Below are positions 45,377 through 54,240 of a stretch of DNA of 64,000 nucleotides, piece after piece (positions within the stretch are counted from its first letter, which is position 1; each line of letters starts with the position of its first letter). The stretch comes from Allobosea caraganae (GTDB taxonomy: Bacteria; Pseudomonadota; Alphaproteobacteria; Rhizobiales; Beijerinckiaceae): contig NZ_QQTO01000021.1 in assembly GCF_003351345.1 (NCBI RefSeq), positions 248,001 to 312,000 on the forward strand, given 5' to 3'. The translations under genes were made by a program, and so were the position numbers. The notes beneath the pieces are model-generated. The model saw only the letters and a list, made by a program, of their open reading frames with translations, searched no databases and was not told the origin of the DNA.

Positions 45377-46840
45377 CTAGATATCCTTCCCCGTCAGCCA
45401 GCGCAGCACAGATCTGAACGGATGCGTTCGAAGCCGATCCAATTTGCCCTGGAGCAGGTTTGCATGGGTTTGCATCTCAGCGAAAGAGGCCTCAAGATTG
45501 ATGCGGCGCGCTTCCGCCTCGTCGATCTGGGCTTTCGCCTCCTCGATCTGGCAAGACAGTTCGGATCTCTCACGCTCATGCTGAGCGATATGCGCCGCAT
45601 GCTCCTCGACCAGCGTGTCGTGTTGAACCCGTAGCTGATCGTAAGCTAAGTGCTGTTCTTGAAGCGCTTCAACCTTGGAAGCGAGCAGTTCATTAAGGTG
45701 CTGACGCTCCAAGGCGTGCTTTTGCGCTTCCTCACGAAGCGTTTCCTCAAGGTGGTGTCGCGTCTCGTTCGCTTGTGTCTGTTGCGCCTCAAATTGCGTT
45801 TCGAGCTCGACGATCTTCTGTTGATATGTGCCTTGCTCTTCGGCAAGATTATTTACGTGGCGCTGGCTCTCTTGCTCTCTGGCTAGCCTCTCACCAGAGA
45901 GCGCATCAGTCAGGTCCTTAATCTGATGTTCAAGGCTTCCTAGATCTCGTCCGAAAAGGCGCGTGGCATCATCAAACCTTATGCGTATATCGTCTAACGT
46001 CGCGCGCGCGCTGTTGGATTCCGGATTGCTAGCAAGCTCTAACAGAGCTTGGTAACTTGCCATCACCCATTCATGCATTTCAGGGTGAAGCTGGGCTTCA
46101 TCATTTGAGACATTTTCGTGTTTCAGCTCGACTGTTAGAAAACCGTCCACCTCGGCGGCTATAAGGTCTGTCAGTCTGGGCCACTGGATGTTCAATTTAA
46201 GCGCAACTTGTGACGCTTGCTCCTGCCAATCTTTCAGGAAGGCATTCCATGGCAGGACGGCGCGGGTCATTTCACGGGTCGCTGCTTCAGCGTCGAGCGC
46301 GTGCCGTAGCCACAGCAGCAGTCCGTGACTAAGAGGCGAGCCGTCGCGGGCCTTCAGCGATCGAGCCACTTCCAGCGGGGACCGCACAGGCAGGATGAGC
46401 CTGGGCGTGATGTCCTCTTCGGCGAAAATGTCGAGCCAGAAGCCAGCGAAGCGGCAGATACGCGGATCCTTCAGCACAAAAATTGGCGCGTCGCCGAATT
46501 CCGAGGCGAGCAGCGTTTTGGCCTGTTCCTTGAACCGCCCGGCTATCGGTGTGTCGTACCAGTCCGCATTGAACGACCGCCAATCGCTCCAATGGCTTCC
46601 CGCACTTGCCAGGAGTTCGTCGTGCATGGCGGTGATGACGTTGGACTCCCAATGACCCTTAGGATTGTCCGCGCCGCCAAACATCAAGGTTTTCGGGGGG
46701 GTTGCGCCGAGTCTGGCAAGCGTCCCACTGATCGCCGAGGTTCCGCTGCGATGCATGCCTAGGACAAGGAAGCCGTCGCGCGCGTGCTTGGCCGGGGCGG
46801 CGCGAGTTCTCTGGCGAATCCGCTTGGTCTGATCGTTCAT
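45377..46840 (-). CDS. PAPS-dependent sulfotransferase with long coiled-coil tail
   Basis: About 487 residues. The N-terminal domain (25-270) is a sulfotransferase: 5'-phosphosulfate loop VLGMHRSGTSAISGTL (GMHRSGTS at 28-35), FVLKDPRICRF and the 3'-phosphate motif LPVRSPLEVARSLKARDG. Residues about 300-470 are a continuous charged heptad coiled coil, likely for self-assembly or docking, ending in a basic FRSVLRWLTGKD tail. No signal peptide. I took the ATG at MNDQTK; an earlier frame start adds 12 weak residues. It heads the minus-strand capsule operon, and cysD/cysN-cysC 10 kb away make its donor PAPS. Sulfation of the local polymer is the natural inference. Confidence 0.85.
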   Translation of the reverse strand: MNDQTKRIRQRTRAAPAKHARDGFLVLGMHRSGTSAISGTLARLGATPPKTLMFGGADNPKGHWESNVITAMHDELLASAGSHWSDWRSFNADWYDTPIAGRFKEQAKTLLASEFGDAPIFVLKDPRICRFAGFWLDIFAEEDITPRLILPVRSPLEVARSLKARDGSPLSHGLLLWLRHALDAEAATREMTRAVLPWNAFLKDWQEQASQVALKLNIQWPRLTDLIAAEVDGFLTVELKHENVSNDEAQLHPEMHEWVMASYQALLELASNPESNSARATLDDIRIRFDDATRLFGRDLGSLEHQIKDLTDALSGERLAREQESQRHVNNLAEEQGTYQQKIVELETQFEAQQTQANETRHHLEETLREEAQKHALERQHLNELLASKVEALQEQHLAYDQLRVQHDTLVEEHAAHIAQHERERSELSCQIEEAKAQIDEAEARRINLEASFAEMQTHANLLQGKLDRLRTHPFRSVLRWLTGKDI

Positions 46841-47206
46841 CACGGGGCGCTTAAACCAGGTCGCTGCCGAGCGCAACCTAGCAGCAAGTCAGATGTCCAT
46901 GCCGCTTGAGCTCTTGGGCAAAAGCTGAAAGCTCGTGAATAAACGTCAGTCACGCCCGCTGTAGACGTTGTGCCGGCTCTCCTTATGCAACGGTGCAGCT
47001 TTTCGAGGAGGCAACGTCTTCTAGAAATGTCGGATCTCGTCATCGGAGCGCTGGAATCGTTGGTTCGACACCTCTGTTTCTGCTTTTGATCCATGATATC
47101 AGGCTTTGATCCGATATGATATTCGAGCGGCTGCCTTTTCTCCCTCGCGCGGTGCATTCCGGCTTGCGCGTGCCGGCAAGCCGGAATGTATCAGTTCACG
47201 TCCGTT
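46841..47206. other. Intergenic region between the sulfotransferase and TRAP genes
   Basis: About 365 bases with no supported gene. It must hold the promoter of the capsule operon (reading left) and, at its right end, the hairpin listed separately. Composition changes here from the mixed capsule DNA back to GC-rich genome. Confidence 0.5.
47155..47188 (-). terminator. 13-bp stem hairpin after dctP
   Basis: Perfect 13-bp inverted arms (CATTCCGGCTTGC / GCAAGCCGGAATG) around an 8-base loop, 19 bases past the dctP stop codon. There is no T-run on either side, so it is a terminator-like or mRNA-stabilising hairpin rather than a classical Rho-independent terminator. Confidence 0.55.
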
Positions 47207-48202
47207 TCAAACCGAGACCTTCTTGATCTGCTCCAGCACCTCGCCGCCGAATTTGCCGACGAACTCCTTTTCGACCTCCGCCTGGACGACCTTGGCGAAG
47301 GAATCGCGGTCGGGGTTTTCCACAGCCTGCATGCCGGCCTTCTTCAGGGCGTCGAGGCTGCCGGCTTCGGTGTCCTCGTTCATCTGGCGCTGCTGCACGG
47401 CGCAGGCGGCGGCGATCTCGACCAGGAGCTTCTGCACGTCGGCGGGATGAGCGTCGAACTTGGCCTTGTTCATCACCACCGGACCGGTGGTGAAGGCGTG
47501 GCGGGTCAGCGAGAGGTGCTTCTGCACCTCGTTGAACTTGGCGTTCAGGATCAGGGTGACCGGGTTCTCCTGGCCGTCGACCGCGCCGGTCTCGAGCGCC
47601 GTGAAGAGCTCGGTGAAGGCCATCGGGGTCGGGATCGCGCCGAGCAGCTGGAAGGCGCGGATATGGGCCGGGTTCGGCGTGGTGCGGATCTTCAGGCCCT
47701 TGAGGTCGGCGGCCACGGTGATCGGGCGCTTGCTGTTGGTCAGGTTGCGCCAGCCGATCTCCCAGGTCGAGAGCGCCTTCAGGTTGGAGCCTTCGAGATC
47801 CCGGCGCAGGCCGTCGCCGATCGGGCCGTCCATGACCGCGCCGGCATGCTTGCGGCTCTGGAACAGGAAGGGCAGGTCGAGCACGTTGAGCTTGGGGGCG
47901 AGGCCGGTGAAGAACGGGTTGCCGGTCAGGCAGATGTCGAGCGAGCCGCCGCGCACGGCGCTGATCGTCTGCGAATCCGAGCCGAGCGAGCCGTTCGGGA
48001 AGACCTGGACTTCGTAGCGACCCTGGGTGCGGGTCTTGACCTGCTCGGCGAAGGTGAGCGCGGCCTTGTGCCAGCTGTCGGATTCCGGGTGCGGGTGGGC
48101 GAAGCGCAGGCGGGCGGCCTGGGCGAAGGCGGGGTTGCCGATCGAAAACAGGGCGATGCCGGCGCCGGCGCCCTTCAGGGTGGTTCTGCGGGTCAGGGTC
48201 AT
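47207..48202 (-). CDS. dctP: TRAP transporter substrate-binding protein (DctP family)
   Basis: Periplasmic receptor of a TRAP importer, 331 residues. Tat-like signal LTRRTTLKGAGAGIALFS, cleavage after AFA. DctP motifs: LRFAHPHPESDSWHKAALTF, EVQVFPNGSLGSDSQTI, GPIGDGLRRDLEGSNLKAL and the LKGLKIRTTPNPAHI arginine region that binds the ligand carboxylate. It captures organic acids such as C4-dicarboxylates or sugar acids. Last gene of the amidohydrolase-DctQ-DctM-DctP operon, 63 bases after dctM. Confidence 0.93.
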   Translation of the reverse strand: MTLTRRTTLKGAGAGIALFSIGNPAFAQAARLRFAHPHPESDSWHKAALTFAEQVKTRTQGRYEVQVFPNGSLGSDSQTISAVRGGSLDICLTGNPFFTGLAPKLNVLDLPFLFQSRKHAGAVMDGPIGDGLRRDLEGSNLKALSTWEIGWRNLTNSKRPITVAADLKGLKIRTTPNPAHIRAFQLLGAIPTPMAFTELFTALETGAVDGQENPVTLILNAKFNEVQKHLSLTRHAFTTGPVVMNKAKFDAHPADVQKLLVEIAAACAVQQRQMNEDTEAGSLDALKKAGMQAVENPDRDSFAKVVQAEVEKEFVGKFGGEVLEQIKKVSV

Positions 48203-48265
48203 TGGTCTCTCTCCTAGACTTCGTTTGTGAATTTCGAGTGGGCAGAGCAGGCGCTGGCTGGATGG

Positions 48266-49549
48266 TCAGCGCCCGTAGAAGAACTTGGCCGGGACCGTCA
48301 CCAGCTCGGGGATGAAGATCAGCAGGGCGAGCACGAATATCTGGGCGAGGAGGAAGGGCATGACGCCCTTGATCACCTTGTCCATCGAGATGTTGCCGAC
48401 GGCGCAGACGACGTTCAGCACCGTGCCGACCGGCGGGGTCAGCAGGCCGATGGCGTTGTTCACGATGAACATGACACCGAAATAGACCGGGTCGATGCCG
48501 GCCTGCTTGACGATCGGCATCAGCACCGGGGTCAGGATCAGCACGGTCGGGATGAAGTCGAGCGCGGTGCCGACGACGATGACGAGGAGCATCATCGCCA
48601 GCATCAGCAGCGTCTTGTTGTCGATCAGCGGGCCGAGCAGCCGGGCGACCTCGCCGGGGATGTCGGCGATGGTGATGAGCCAGGCCGAGACCAGCGCCGC
48701 CGCGACCAGGAACATCACCGCCGCCGAGGTCTTCAGCGCCGAGAGCATGGCCGGGCGGATATCCCCGAACTTGAGCTCGCCATAGATGAAGTAGCCGACC
48801 AGCCCGGCATAGACCGCCGCGACGACCGCGGCCTCGGTCGGCGTGAAGGCGCCGGCCTTCATGCCGCCGATGATCAGGAGGGGCAGGGCAAGCGCCCAGA
48901 CCCCGTCGAGTGCCGTCTTGGCGACCTCGCGGGCGCTGGCGCGCTCGCTGCGCGCCACCGGCTCGTCGCGGGCGATGATGTACCAGGTGATGACGAGGGC
49001 GAGGCCCATCAGCAGGCCGGGGAAGATGCCGGCCAGGAAGAGCCTGGTGATCGAGACGCCGGCGGCGACGCCGAAGACGACGAAGCCGATCGAGGGCGGG
49101 ATCACCGGGGCGATGATGCCGCCCGAGGCGATCAGGCCGCAGCAGCGGTCGAGCCTATAGCCGGCCTGCTTCATCATCGGCAGCAGGATCGCCGCGAGCG
49201 CGGCTGTGTCGGCGACGGCCGAGCCGGAGATGCTCGCCATGACGAGAGCCGCGATGACGGCGACGTAGCCGAGCCCGCCGCGGACATGGCCGATCAGCGA
49301 GACGGCGAGCGCGATGATGCGCTTCGACAGGCCGCCGGCATTCATCAACTCGCCGGCGAGCATGAAGAAGGGCACGGCCATCAGCGGGAAGCTGTCGGCG
49401 CCGCTGACGAGGTTCTGCGCCAGGATCTGGGCGTCGAAATTGTCGAGCTCGATCATCAGCGCGACGCCGCAGACGAGCAGGGCAGTGGCGATCGGCATGC
49501 CGATCGCCATGGCGCCGAGCAGGGAGCCGAGGAAGATGAAGACGGTCAC
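48266..49549 (-). CDS. dctM: TRAP transporter large permease (DctM family)
   Basis: Twelve-helix membrane subunit that carries the substrate with sodium, 427 residues, full family length. Typical segments: PLMAVPFFMLAGELMNAGGLSKRI, GISGSAVADTAALAAILLPMM-like SISGSAVADTAAL, PPSIGFVVFGVAAGVSI and MLLVIVVGTALDFIPTVLILTPVLMPI, TPPVGTVLNVVCAV. The ATG overlaps the dctQ stop by four bases. Confidence 0.95.
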   Translation of the reverse strand: MTVFIFLGSLLGAMAIGMPIATALLVCGVALMIELDNFDAQILAQNLVSGADSFPLMAVPFFMLAGELMNAGGLSKRIIALAVSLIGHVRGGLGYVAVIAALVMASISGSAVADTAALAAILLPMMKQAGYRLDRCCGLIASGGIIAPVIPPSIGFVVFGVAAGVSITRLFLAGIFPGLLMGLALVITWYIIARDEPVARSERASAREVAKTALDGVWALALPLLIIGGMKAGAFTPTEAAVVAAVYAGLVGYFIYGELKFGDIRPAMLSALKTSAAVMFLVAAALVSAWLITIADIPGEVARLLGPLIDNKTLLMLAMMLLVIVVGTALDFIPTVLILTPVLMPIVKQAGIDPVYFGVMFIVNNAIGLLTPPVGTVLNVVCAVGNISMDKVIKGVMPFLLAQIFVLALLIFIPELVTVPAKFFYGR

Positions 49550-50091
49550 TTGCGGCGCTCCTCGGCCTGCTTGGCCTCGAAGGCGGTGAGCTCCTCCGAC
49601 TCAGCGCCGACGACGAGGGCGGAATCAGGCATACGGCCGGTGACGAGGTCGAACAGCGCGATCAGGTTGAGCGCGCCGATGCCTATGCCGCAGACGAAGC
49701 CGGCGGCGTAGATGACGGCGACCGGGATGCCGGTGACCGGCGCGGCGTTCTGGATGTTGATCGCCGTCTGGGTCCAGCAGCCGATGACGACGAGCGCCAT
49801 GCAGAACAGCGAGAGCCCTTCCGCCGCAAGCCGGCACCACCAGCGCCCGTTGCGGCCGAGCCGCTCGACGACGCTGGTCATGCCGAGATGGCCGTTATCC
49901 TTGGCGACGAGGAAGGCGCCACCGAAAGTCAGCCAGACGAAGATCATGCGCGAGACCTCCTCCGACATGATGATGCCGGAGTTGAAGCCGTAGCGCAGGA
50001 CGACATTGCCGAAGACCATGGCGATCATCACGGCGAAGCCGGCGATGAGCAGGTTCTCGACTGCCCGCAGCAGCCATGCTTGCACTGTCAT
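49546..50091 (-). CDS. dctQ: TRAP transporter small permease (DctQ family)
   Basis: Four-helix membrane subunit, about 181 residues. Signature MIAMVFGNVVLRYGFNSGIIMSEEVSRMIFVWLTF and KDNGHLGMTSV. The start is fixed by ATGA overlap with the amidohydrolase stop; the longer frame is spurious. A four-base overlap with dctM follows. Forms the membrane complex with DctM. Confidence 0.93.
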   Translation of the reverse strand: MTVQAWLLRAVENLLIAGFAVMIAMVFGNVVLRYGFNSGIIMSEEVSRMIFVWLTFGGAFLVAKDNGHLGMTSVVERLGRNGRWWCRLAAEGLSLFCMALVVIGCWTQTAINIQNAAPVTGIPVAVIYAAGFVCGIGIGALNLIALFDLVTGRMPDSALVVGAESEELTAFEAKQAEERRK

Positions 50092-51068
50092 CCCAGTTCT
50101 CCCGGCCCATTGGCCGGCTCGAGGCCGTACCAACGGGCTGCATTGTCGTGAAACAGCGCCAGCCTTTCCTCAGGCTTGCGCGAACGTGTCGCCGCCTTGA
50201 ACACGTCGAAGATCGTGCCGAAGGAGGCGGTGAGGCCATCGACCGGGAAGTTGCTGGCGAAGGCGCAGCGTTCGATCCCGAAGGCCGAGATGACGCCGTC
50301 GATCACCGGCCTCTGAAGGTCGAGCGTCCAGGGCTGGCCGGGCACGCCGATGCCGGAGATCTTGGCGCGGGTGTTGGGCTCGGCCGCCAGCCGCTCCAGC
50401 GCCGCCTGCCAGGCTCTGAGCGCCTCCGGGCTGCGGTCGGCCGGCAGGCCGGCATGGTTGAGGATGATCGTGGTATCCGGAAAGTCGCGAGCGAGCTCGG
50501 CCGCCTCAGCGAGATGCCACCAGGGCGTCTGCAGGTCGAAATGCAGGCCGGCGGGCCCAAGCCTGGCATAGCCGTCGCGCCAGCGCGGATCGCGCATCGA
50601 GCCCGGCGCGGCGAAATGGGAATCATGCGCCTCGCGGGAGGTCGCAGCCGGCTTGTGGCGGACGCTGCGGACCTTCGGCATGGCCGCGCAGGCCGCCACG
50701 ACCTCGGCCATATCGGCGCGGTCGAGCCAGATCTGGCCGATCAGCGCGCCGGCCAGGCCGTCGGCCTCAAGCCCGCTCGCCCAGCGCATCTCGCCGATCG
50801 GGTCCTTCGGATCCCATTCGCCCTCCATCAGCACGCTGCCGACGACGCGGTGGCCCTTGGCCGCCCGCCGGTAGTCCTCCGGCAGGAAGTTGCGGCAGAT
50901 GGCCGAGTAGTCGCCGTAGCGGAAGGTGCTCAGCCGGTGGTCGCTGAGCCAGGGGTGATAGTTGCGGTCGAGGTCGAAGAAATGGTGGTGGGCGTCGATG
51001 ATCGGCAGATCGGCATCGTCGCCGGAGGCGAGGAAGCGGGCTCGGAACTCTGCGGATGCTGCCGTCAT
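50088..51068 (-). CDS. Amidohydrolase (lactonase/PDC-hydrolase-like, Amidohydro_2)
   Basis: TIM-barrel metal hydrolase of 326 residues. Metal motif IDAHHHFFDLDRNYHPWLSD at the N-terminus, KTILNHAGLP-like TTIILNHAGLPAD, and a C-terminal CAFASNFPVDG. This branch includes L-fuconolactonase, L-rhamnono-lactonase and 2-pyrone-4,6-dicarboxylate hydrolase. It is first in the operon with a TRAP importer and overlaps dctQ by four bases, so it probably opens the lactone of the imported acid. Substrate not proven. Confidence 0.87.
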   Translation of the reverse strand: MTAASAEFRARFLASGDDADLPIIDAHHHFFDLDRNYHPWLSDHRLSTFRYGDYSAICRNFLPEDYRRAAKGHRVVGSVLMEGEWDPKDPIGEMRWASGLEADGLAGALIGQIWLDRADMAEVVAACAAMPKVRSVRHKPAATSREAHDSHFAAPGSMRDPRWRDGYARLGPAGLHFDLQTPWWHLAEAAELARDFPDTTIILNHAGLPADRSPEALRAWQAALERLAAEPNTRAKISGIGVPGQPWTLDLQRPVIDGVISAFGIERCAFASNFPVDGLTASFGTIFDVFKAATRSRKPEERLALFHDNAARWYGLEPANGPGELG

Positions 51069-51236
51069 GGGCGTCTAGGCAGCAGGCCGGGCCAGGCGCG
51101 GTGGCCTGGCGAAGTGCGGGTGAGGAGCGGATATGCGCATGCGCCATAGCCGTGCAGCAGGGCACGTCATCGCGATCTCCTGGCGATTCCTCGAGGGCTT
51201 CCGCGGCGCGCTTTACGCTACGGCGCCTTAATTTTT

Positions 51237-51251
51237 AGTATGCTGTATACT
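51237..51251. promoter_or_regulatory. Inverted repeat AGTAT-n5-ATACT with GTATAC core
   Basis: Symmetric 15-bp site in an AT-rich patch about 170 bases upstream of the amidohydrolase/TRAP operon. The GTATAC core resembles operators of GntR-FCD regulators. No such regulator gene is adjacent, so the controlling protein would be encoded elsewhere. Confidence 0.4.
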
Positions 51252-51364
51252 GCACATTAGGTACAGCGAGTCAAACCTCGCCGCGGCCATTCGGGATGCC
51301 GAAGCGGCTGAGCGACAGCGCTAGCGCGTTGCGATGTCGGTGATTTGAAGGCCTGCGGCCAGGG

Positions 51365-52396
51365 TCAGCCCGCGACGCCGTAGAACTCGCGATACCAGGC
51401 GACGAAGCGGGCGATGCCCTCTTCGATCGGGGTGTCCGGGCTGAAATCGGCACGGGCCGCGAGGTCGCGGACATCGGCATAGGTCGCCTGCACGTCGCCG
51501 GGCTGCATCGGCAAATGGCGCTTGATCGCCTGCTTGCCGCAGGCCTGCTCGATCACCGAAATGAAGCGGTCGAGCCGGACTGGCGTGTGGTTGCCGATAT
51601 TGTAGACGCGATAGGGCGCCGCCGCCGAGGCAGGGTCGGGCGAGGCGGCATCGAAATTCGGGTCGGAGGCGGGCGGCAGGGCGGCGAGGCGCACGATCGC
51701 CTCGCTGACATCATCGACATAGGTGAAGTCGCGGCTCATCTCGGCCTCGGCGTAGACGTCGATCGGCCGGCCTTCGAGGATCGCCTTGGTGAACTTGAAA
51801 TAGGCCATGTCCGGCCGGCCCCAGGGGCCATAGACCGTGAAGAAGCGCAGGCCGGTGACCGGGATGCCGTAGAGATGCGCGTAGGAATGGGCCATCAGCT
51901 CGTTGGCGCGTTTGGTCGCGGCATAGAGCGAGACCGGGTGGTCGGCGCCGTCATGCTCGCTGAACGGCACCTTGGCGTTGGCGCCGTAGACGGAACTCGA
52001 CGAGGCGTAGATCAGATGGCTGACCGGGTTGTGCCGGCAGGCCTCCAGCACGGAGAGGAAGCCGTCGAGATTGGAATGGGCATAGGCGCGCGGGTTGTCG
52101 AGCGAGTAGCGCACGCCGGCCTGGGCGGCGAGGTGGATCACCGCATCGGGCTTATAGGCGGCAAAGCTGGCTTGCAGCGCGTCGTAATCGGCAATGTCGA
52201 TCGGCTCGAAGGAGAAGCCGTTGCGGGGCGTGAGCCGGTCGAGCCGGGCCTGCTTCAGCGCCGGATCGTAGTAGGGCGTCATGTTGTCGATGCCGAGGAC
52301 CTGGACGCCCTGGGCGAGCAGGGCCTCGGTGACGTGGAAGCCGACGAAGCCCGCGGCTCCGGTCAGGAGAATGCGGCGTGGAGAGGCGTTCGTCAT
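51365..52396 (-). CDS. UDP-glucuronate 4-epimerase (NAD-dependent)
   Basis: Extended SDR of 343 residues converting UDP-glucuronate to UDP-galacturonate (LpsL-like). NAD motif LLTGAAGFVGFHVTEALL, IDNMTPYYDPALKQARLDRL (the family's DNxNxYYD loop), YASSSSVYGAN, catalytic YAATKRANELMAHSY and FFTVYGPWGRPDMAYFKF. GC-rich and set apart from the capsule island, so it may serve lipopolysaccharide core or the same polymer. No gene shares its operon. Confidence 0.9.
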   Translation of the reverse strand: MTNASPRRILLTGAAGFVGFHVTEALLAQGVQVLGIDNMTPYYDPALKQARLDRLTPRNGFSFEPIDIADYDALQASFAAYKPDAVIHLAAQAGVRYSLDNPRAYAHSNLDGFLSVLEACRHNPVSHLIYASSSSVYGANAKVPFSEHDGADHPVSLYAATKRANELMAHSYAHLYGIPVTGLRFFTVYGPWGRPDMAYFKFTKAILEGRPIDVYAEAEMSRDFTYVDDVSEAIVRLAALPPASDPNFDAASPDPASAAAPYRVYNIGNHTPVRLDRFISVIEQACGKQAIKRHLPMQPGDVQATYADVRDLAARADFSPDTPIEEGIARFVAWYREFYGVAG

Positions 52397-52705
52397 CTAA
52401 CCCCGCGCTACCAAGCTATCGTGGAGGCGCCGGGAGCCGGCAGCCATGGTCGAACGACCGGGATGCATGATCCGGGCCGCGACCGGAGCGATCGCGGCCT
52501 CATCCTATTCGGGCTATTCGCCGCGGAGATCAAGCAGGTGGCGCGGCAGCACTTTGCCCGGACAGGTGACGTGTCTCAGGCGCAACTAGCGATCACAGAT
52601 TTCAACAGCGTGACATCGTGTCCGGCAGTTAATCTGGACAGGGCAGGGATATTCGAGCCAAATTCGGGCTCGCACAGCAGGTAAAATGTTCCGGGAGAGG
52701 GGCGG
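52397..52705. other. Intergenic region, no gene seen
   Basis: About 310 bases between two divergent genes (the epimerase reads left, the Sel1 protein right). It should hold both promoters. I see no conserved frame and no strong palindrome. Confidence 0.5.
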
Positions 52706-53983
52706 ATGCGGTTTCGGGTTCTGGCGGTCCTGCTGGGAGTTGCTCTGCAAATCCCGGCGCAACTCTCCGCAAAGGAAGTCGAGCAGTTTCCGAACAATGC
52801 CGAGTCGCCGATCACCTTCTGGATAAAATTGGCCGAGCAGGGAAATCCCGTCGCCCAGTTCAACCTCGGCTCCTATTATCAGTACGGCTCGCGCGGACTT
52901 GGCCAGGACAACGCCCAGGCGGTGGCGTGGTATCGCAAGGCGGCGGAGCAAGGCTATGCCGCTGCGGAACTCGGCCTGGGGGCGATGATCCTGAACGGCC
53001 AGGCCGCCGGCGCCGAGAAGGCGCAGGCGGAGAGCTGGGTGCGCAGGGCGGCCGAGCAGGGCCACGCCGATGCCGAGAACTTCCTCGGCTTCATGTACCT
53101 GAACGGCAATGGCATCGCGCAGGACAGCGACAAGGCCCGGCAATGGTTCCGCAAATCGGCCGAGCAGGGGCAGCGGCAGGCGCAGAACAACCTGGCGCTG
53201 ATGTACTATAACGCCACCGGCGTCGCCCGGGACGACCAGCAGGCGGCGTTCTGGTTCCAGAAGGCGGCGACGCAGAATCACGTTCCGGCCCAGAACAACC
53301 TCGCCAACGCCTATGCCGCCGGGCGCGGCGTGCCGCAGGATTTTGCCCAGGCCATGGTCTGGTATCGGCTCGCGGCCGAGGCCGGCGACCGCAACGCGCA
53401 ATACAGCCTCGCCGGCCTGTACGATCTCGGCCACGTTTTCGGCATCAACCTGGAGCAGGCGGTCTATTGGCTCGGCCTCTCGGCGAGCCAGGGCATGCCG
53501 CAGGCGCAGCTGCGCCTCGGCCTTCTCAATGCGACCGGCCGCGGCGTCCCGCGCGACTACTCGCGCGCGGTGTACTGGTTCCGCCGGGCCGCGGAGCAGG
53601 GCAATGCCGAGGCCCAGTTCCGTCTCGGCGCGCTCTACGAGACCGGGCAGGGCGTGGCGCAGGACTACATCCAGGCTGCGCAATGGTTCCTCAAGGCGGC
53701 CGACCAGGGCTTCTCCGAGGCGCAGAACAGCCTGGGCGTGCTCTACGCCACCGGCCGCGGCTTCAGGCAGGACTACAGGCAGGCGGAGGTCTGGATCAGG
53801 AAGGCGGCCGAGCAAGGCAATGCCTACGCCCAGGTGACGCTCGGGGCCATGTACATCAAGGGCAACGGCGTCGAGCCCGACAAGGACAAGGCGATCGACT
53901 GGTATCGCAAGGCGGCGAAACAGGGCAACCGCGACGCGGCGACCAACCTGAAGGCGCTCGGGGTGACGACCGAACGGTTCTGA
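52706..53983 (+). CDS. Secreted Sel1-like repeat protein
   Basis: 425 residues with a signal peptide (MRFRVLAVLLGVALQIPAQL, cleavage near SAK). About ten consecutive Sel1/TPR-like repeats of 36 residues follow, each of the form A-x-x-N-L-G-x-x-Y-x-x-G-x-G-V-x-x-D-x-x-x-A-x-x-W. The repeats form a curved helical scaffold for protein contacts in the periplasm. Many Sel1 proteins work in exopolysaccharide regulation (ExoR type) or secretion, but the number of repeats and neighbours do not decide the role here. Confidence 0.88.
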   Translation: MRFRVLAVLLGVALQIPAQLSAKEVEQFPNNAESPITFWIKLAEQGNPVAQFNLGSYYQYGSRGLGQDNAQAVAWYRKAAEQGYAAAELGLGAMILNGQAAGAEKAQAESWVRRAAEQGHADAENFLGFMYLNGNGIAQDSDKARQWFRKSAEQGQRQAQNNLALMYYNATGVARDDQQAAFWFQKAATQNHVPAQNNLANAYAAGRGVPQDFAQAMVWYRLAAEAGDRNAQYSLAGLYDLGHVFGINLEQAVYWLGLSASQGMPQAQLRLGLLNATGRGVPRDYSRAVYWFRRAAEQGNAEAQFRLGALYETGQGVAQDYIQAAQWFLKAADQGFSEAQNSLGVLYATGRGFRQDYRQAEVWIRKAAEQGNAYAQVTLGAMYIKGNGVEPDKDKAIDWYRKAAKQGNRDAATNLKALGVTTERF

Positions 53984-54240
53984 GAGACCGCTCGATACTT
54001 CTACTGGCGTGGCCGTCTGACGGCTGTCTGCGCTTCCGGTGCTCACGTACAAACGGACGCTCCGCTCCGGTCCTCGACAGCCACGCCAGCCGACTCGCGC
54101 CAGCGAAATCTCAAACGGTCTCTGACGCGTTCGATACAGTTCCGTCGCGCGCAGCGACATCCGCTGCACCTAAAATTGCTCTAATCTACCCATTGGGTGC
54201 CCCTCGACGGGCGCTCCGCTCGCAAGCAAGGGTGGATGCG
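53984..54240. other. Intergenic region with nested inverted repeats
   Basis: Outer arms GAGACCG (near the Sel1 stop) and CGGTCTC (about 54117-54123), and inner arms TGGCGTGGC and GCCACGCCA (about 54004-54088). A long folded structure is possible. No gene seen; it leads into the corA-type gene. Confidence 0.5.
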
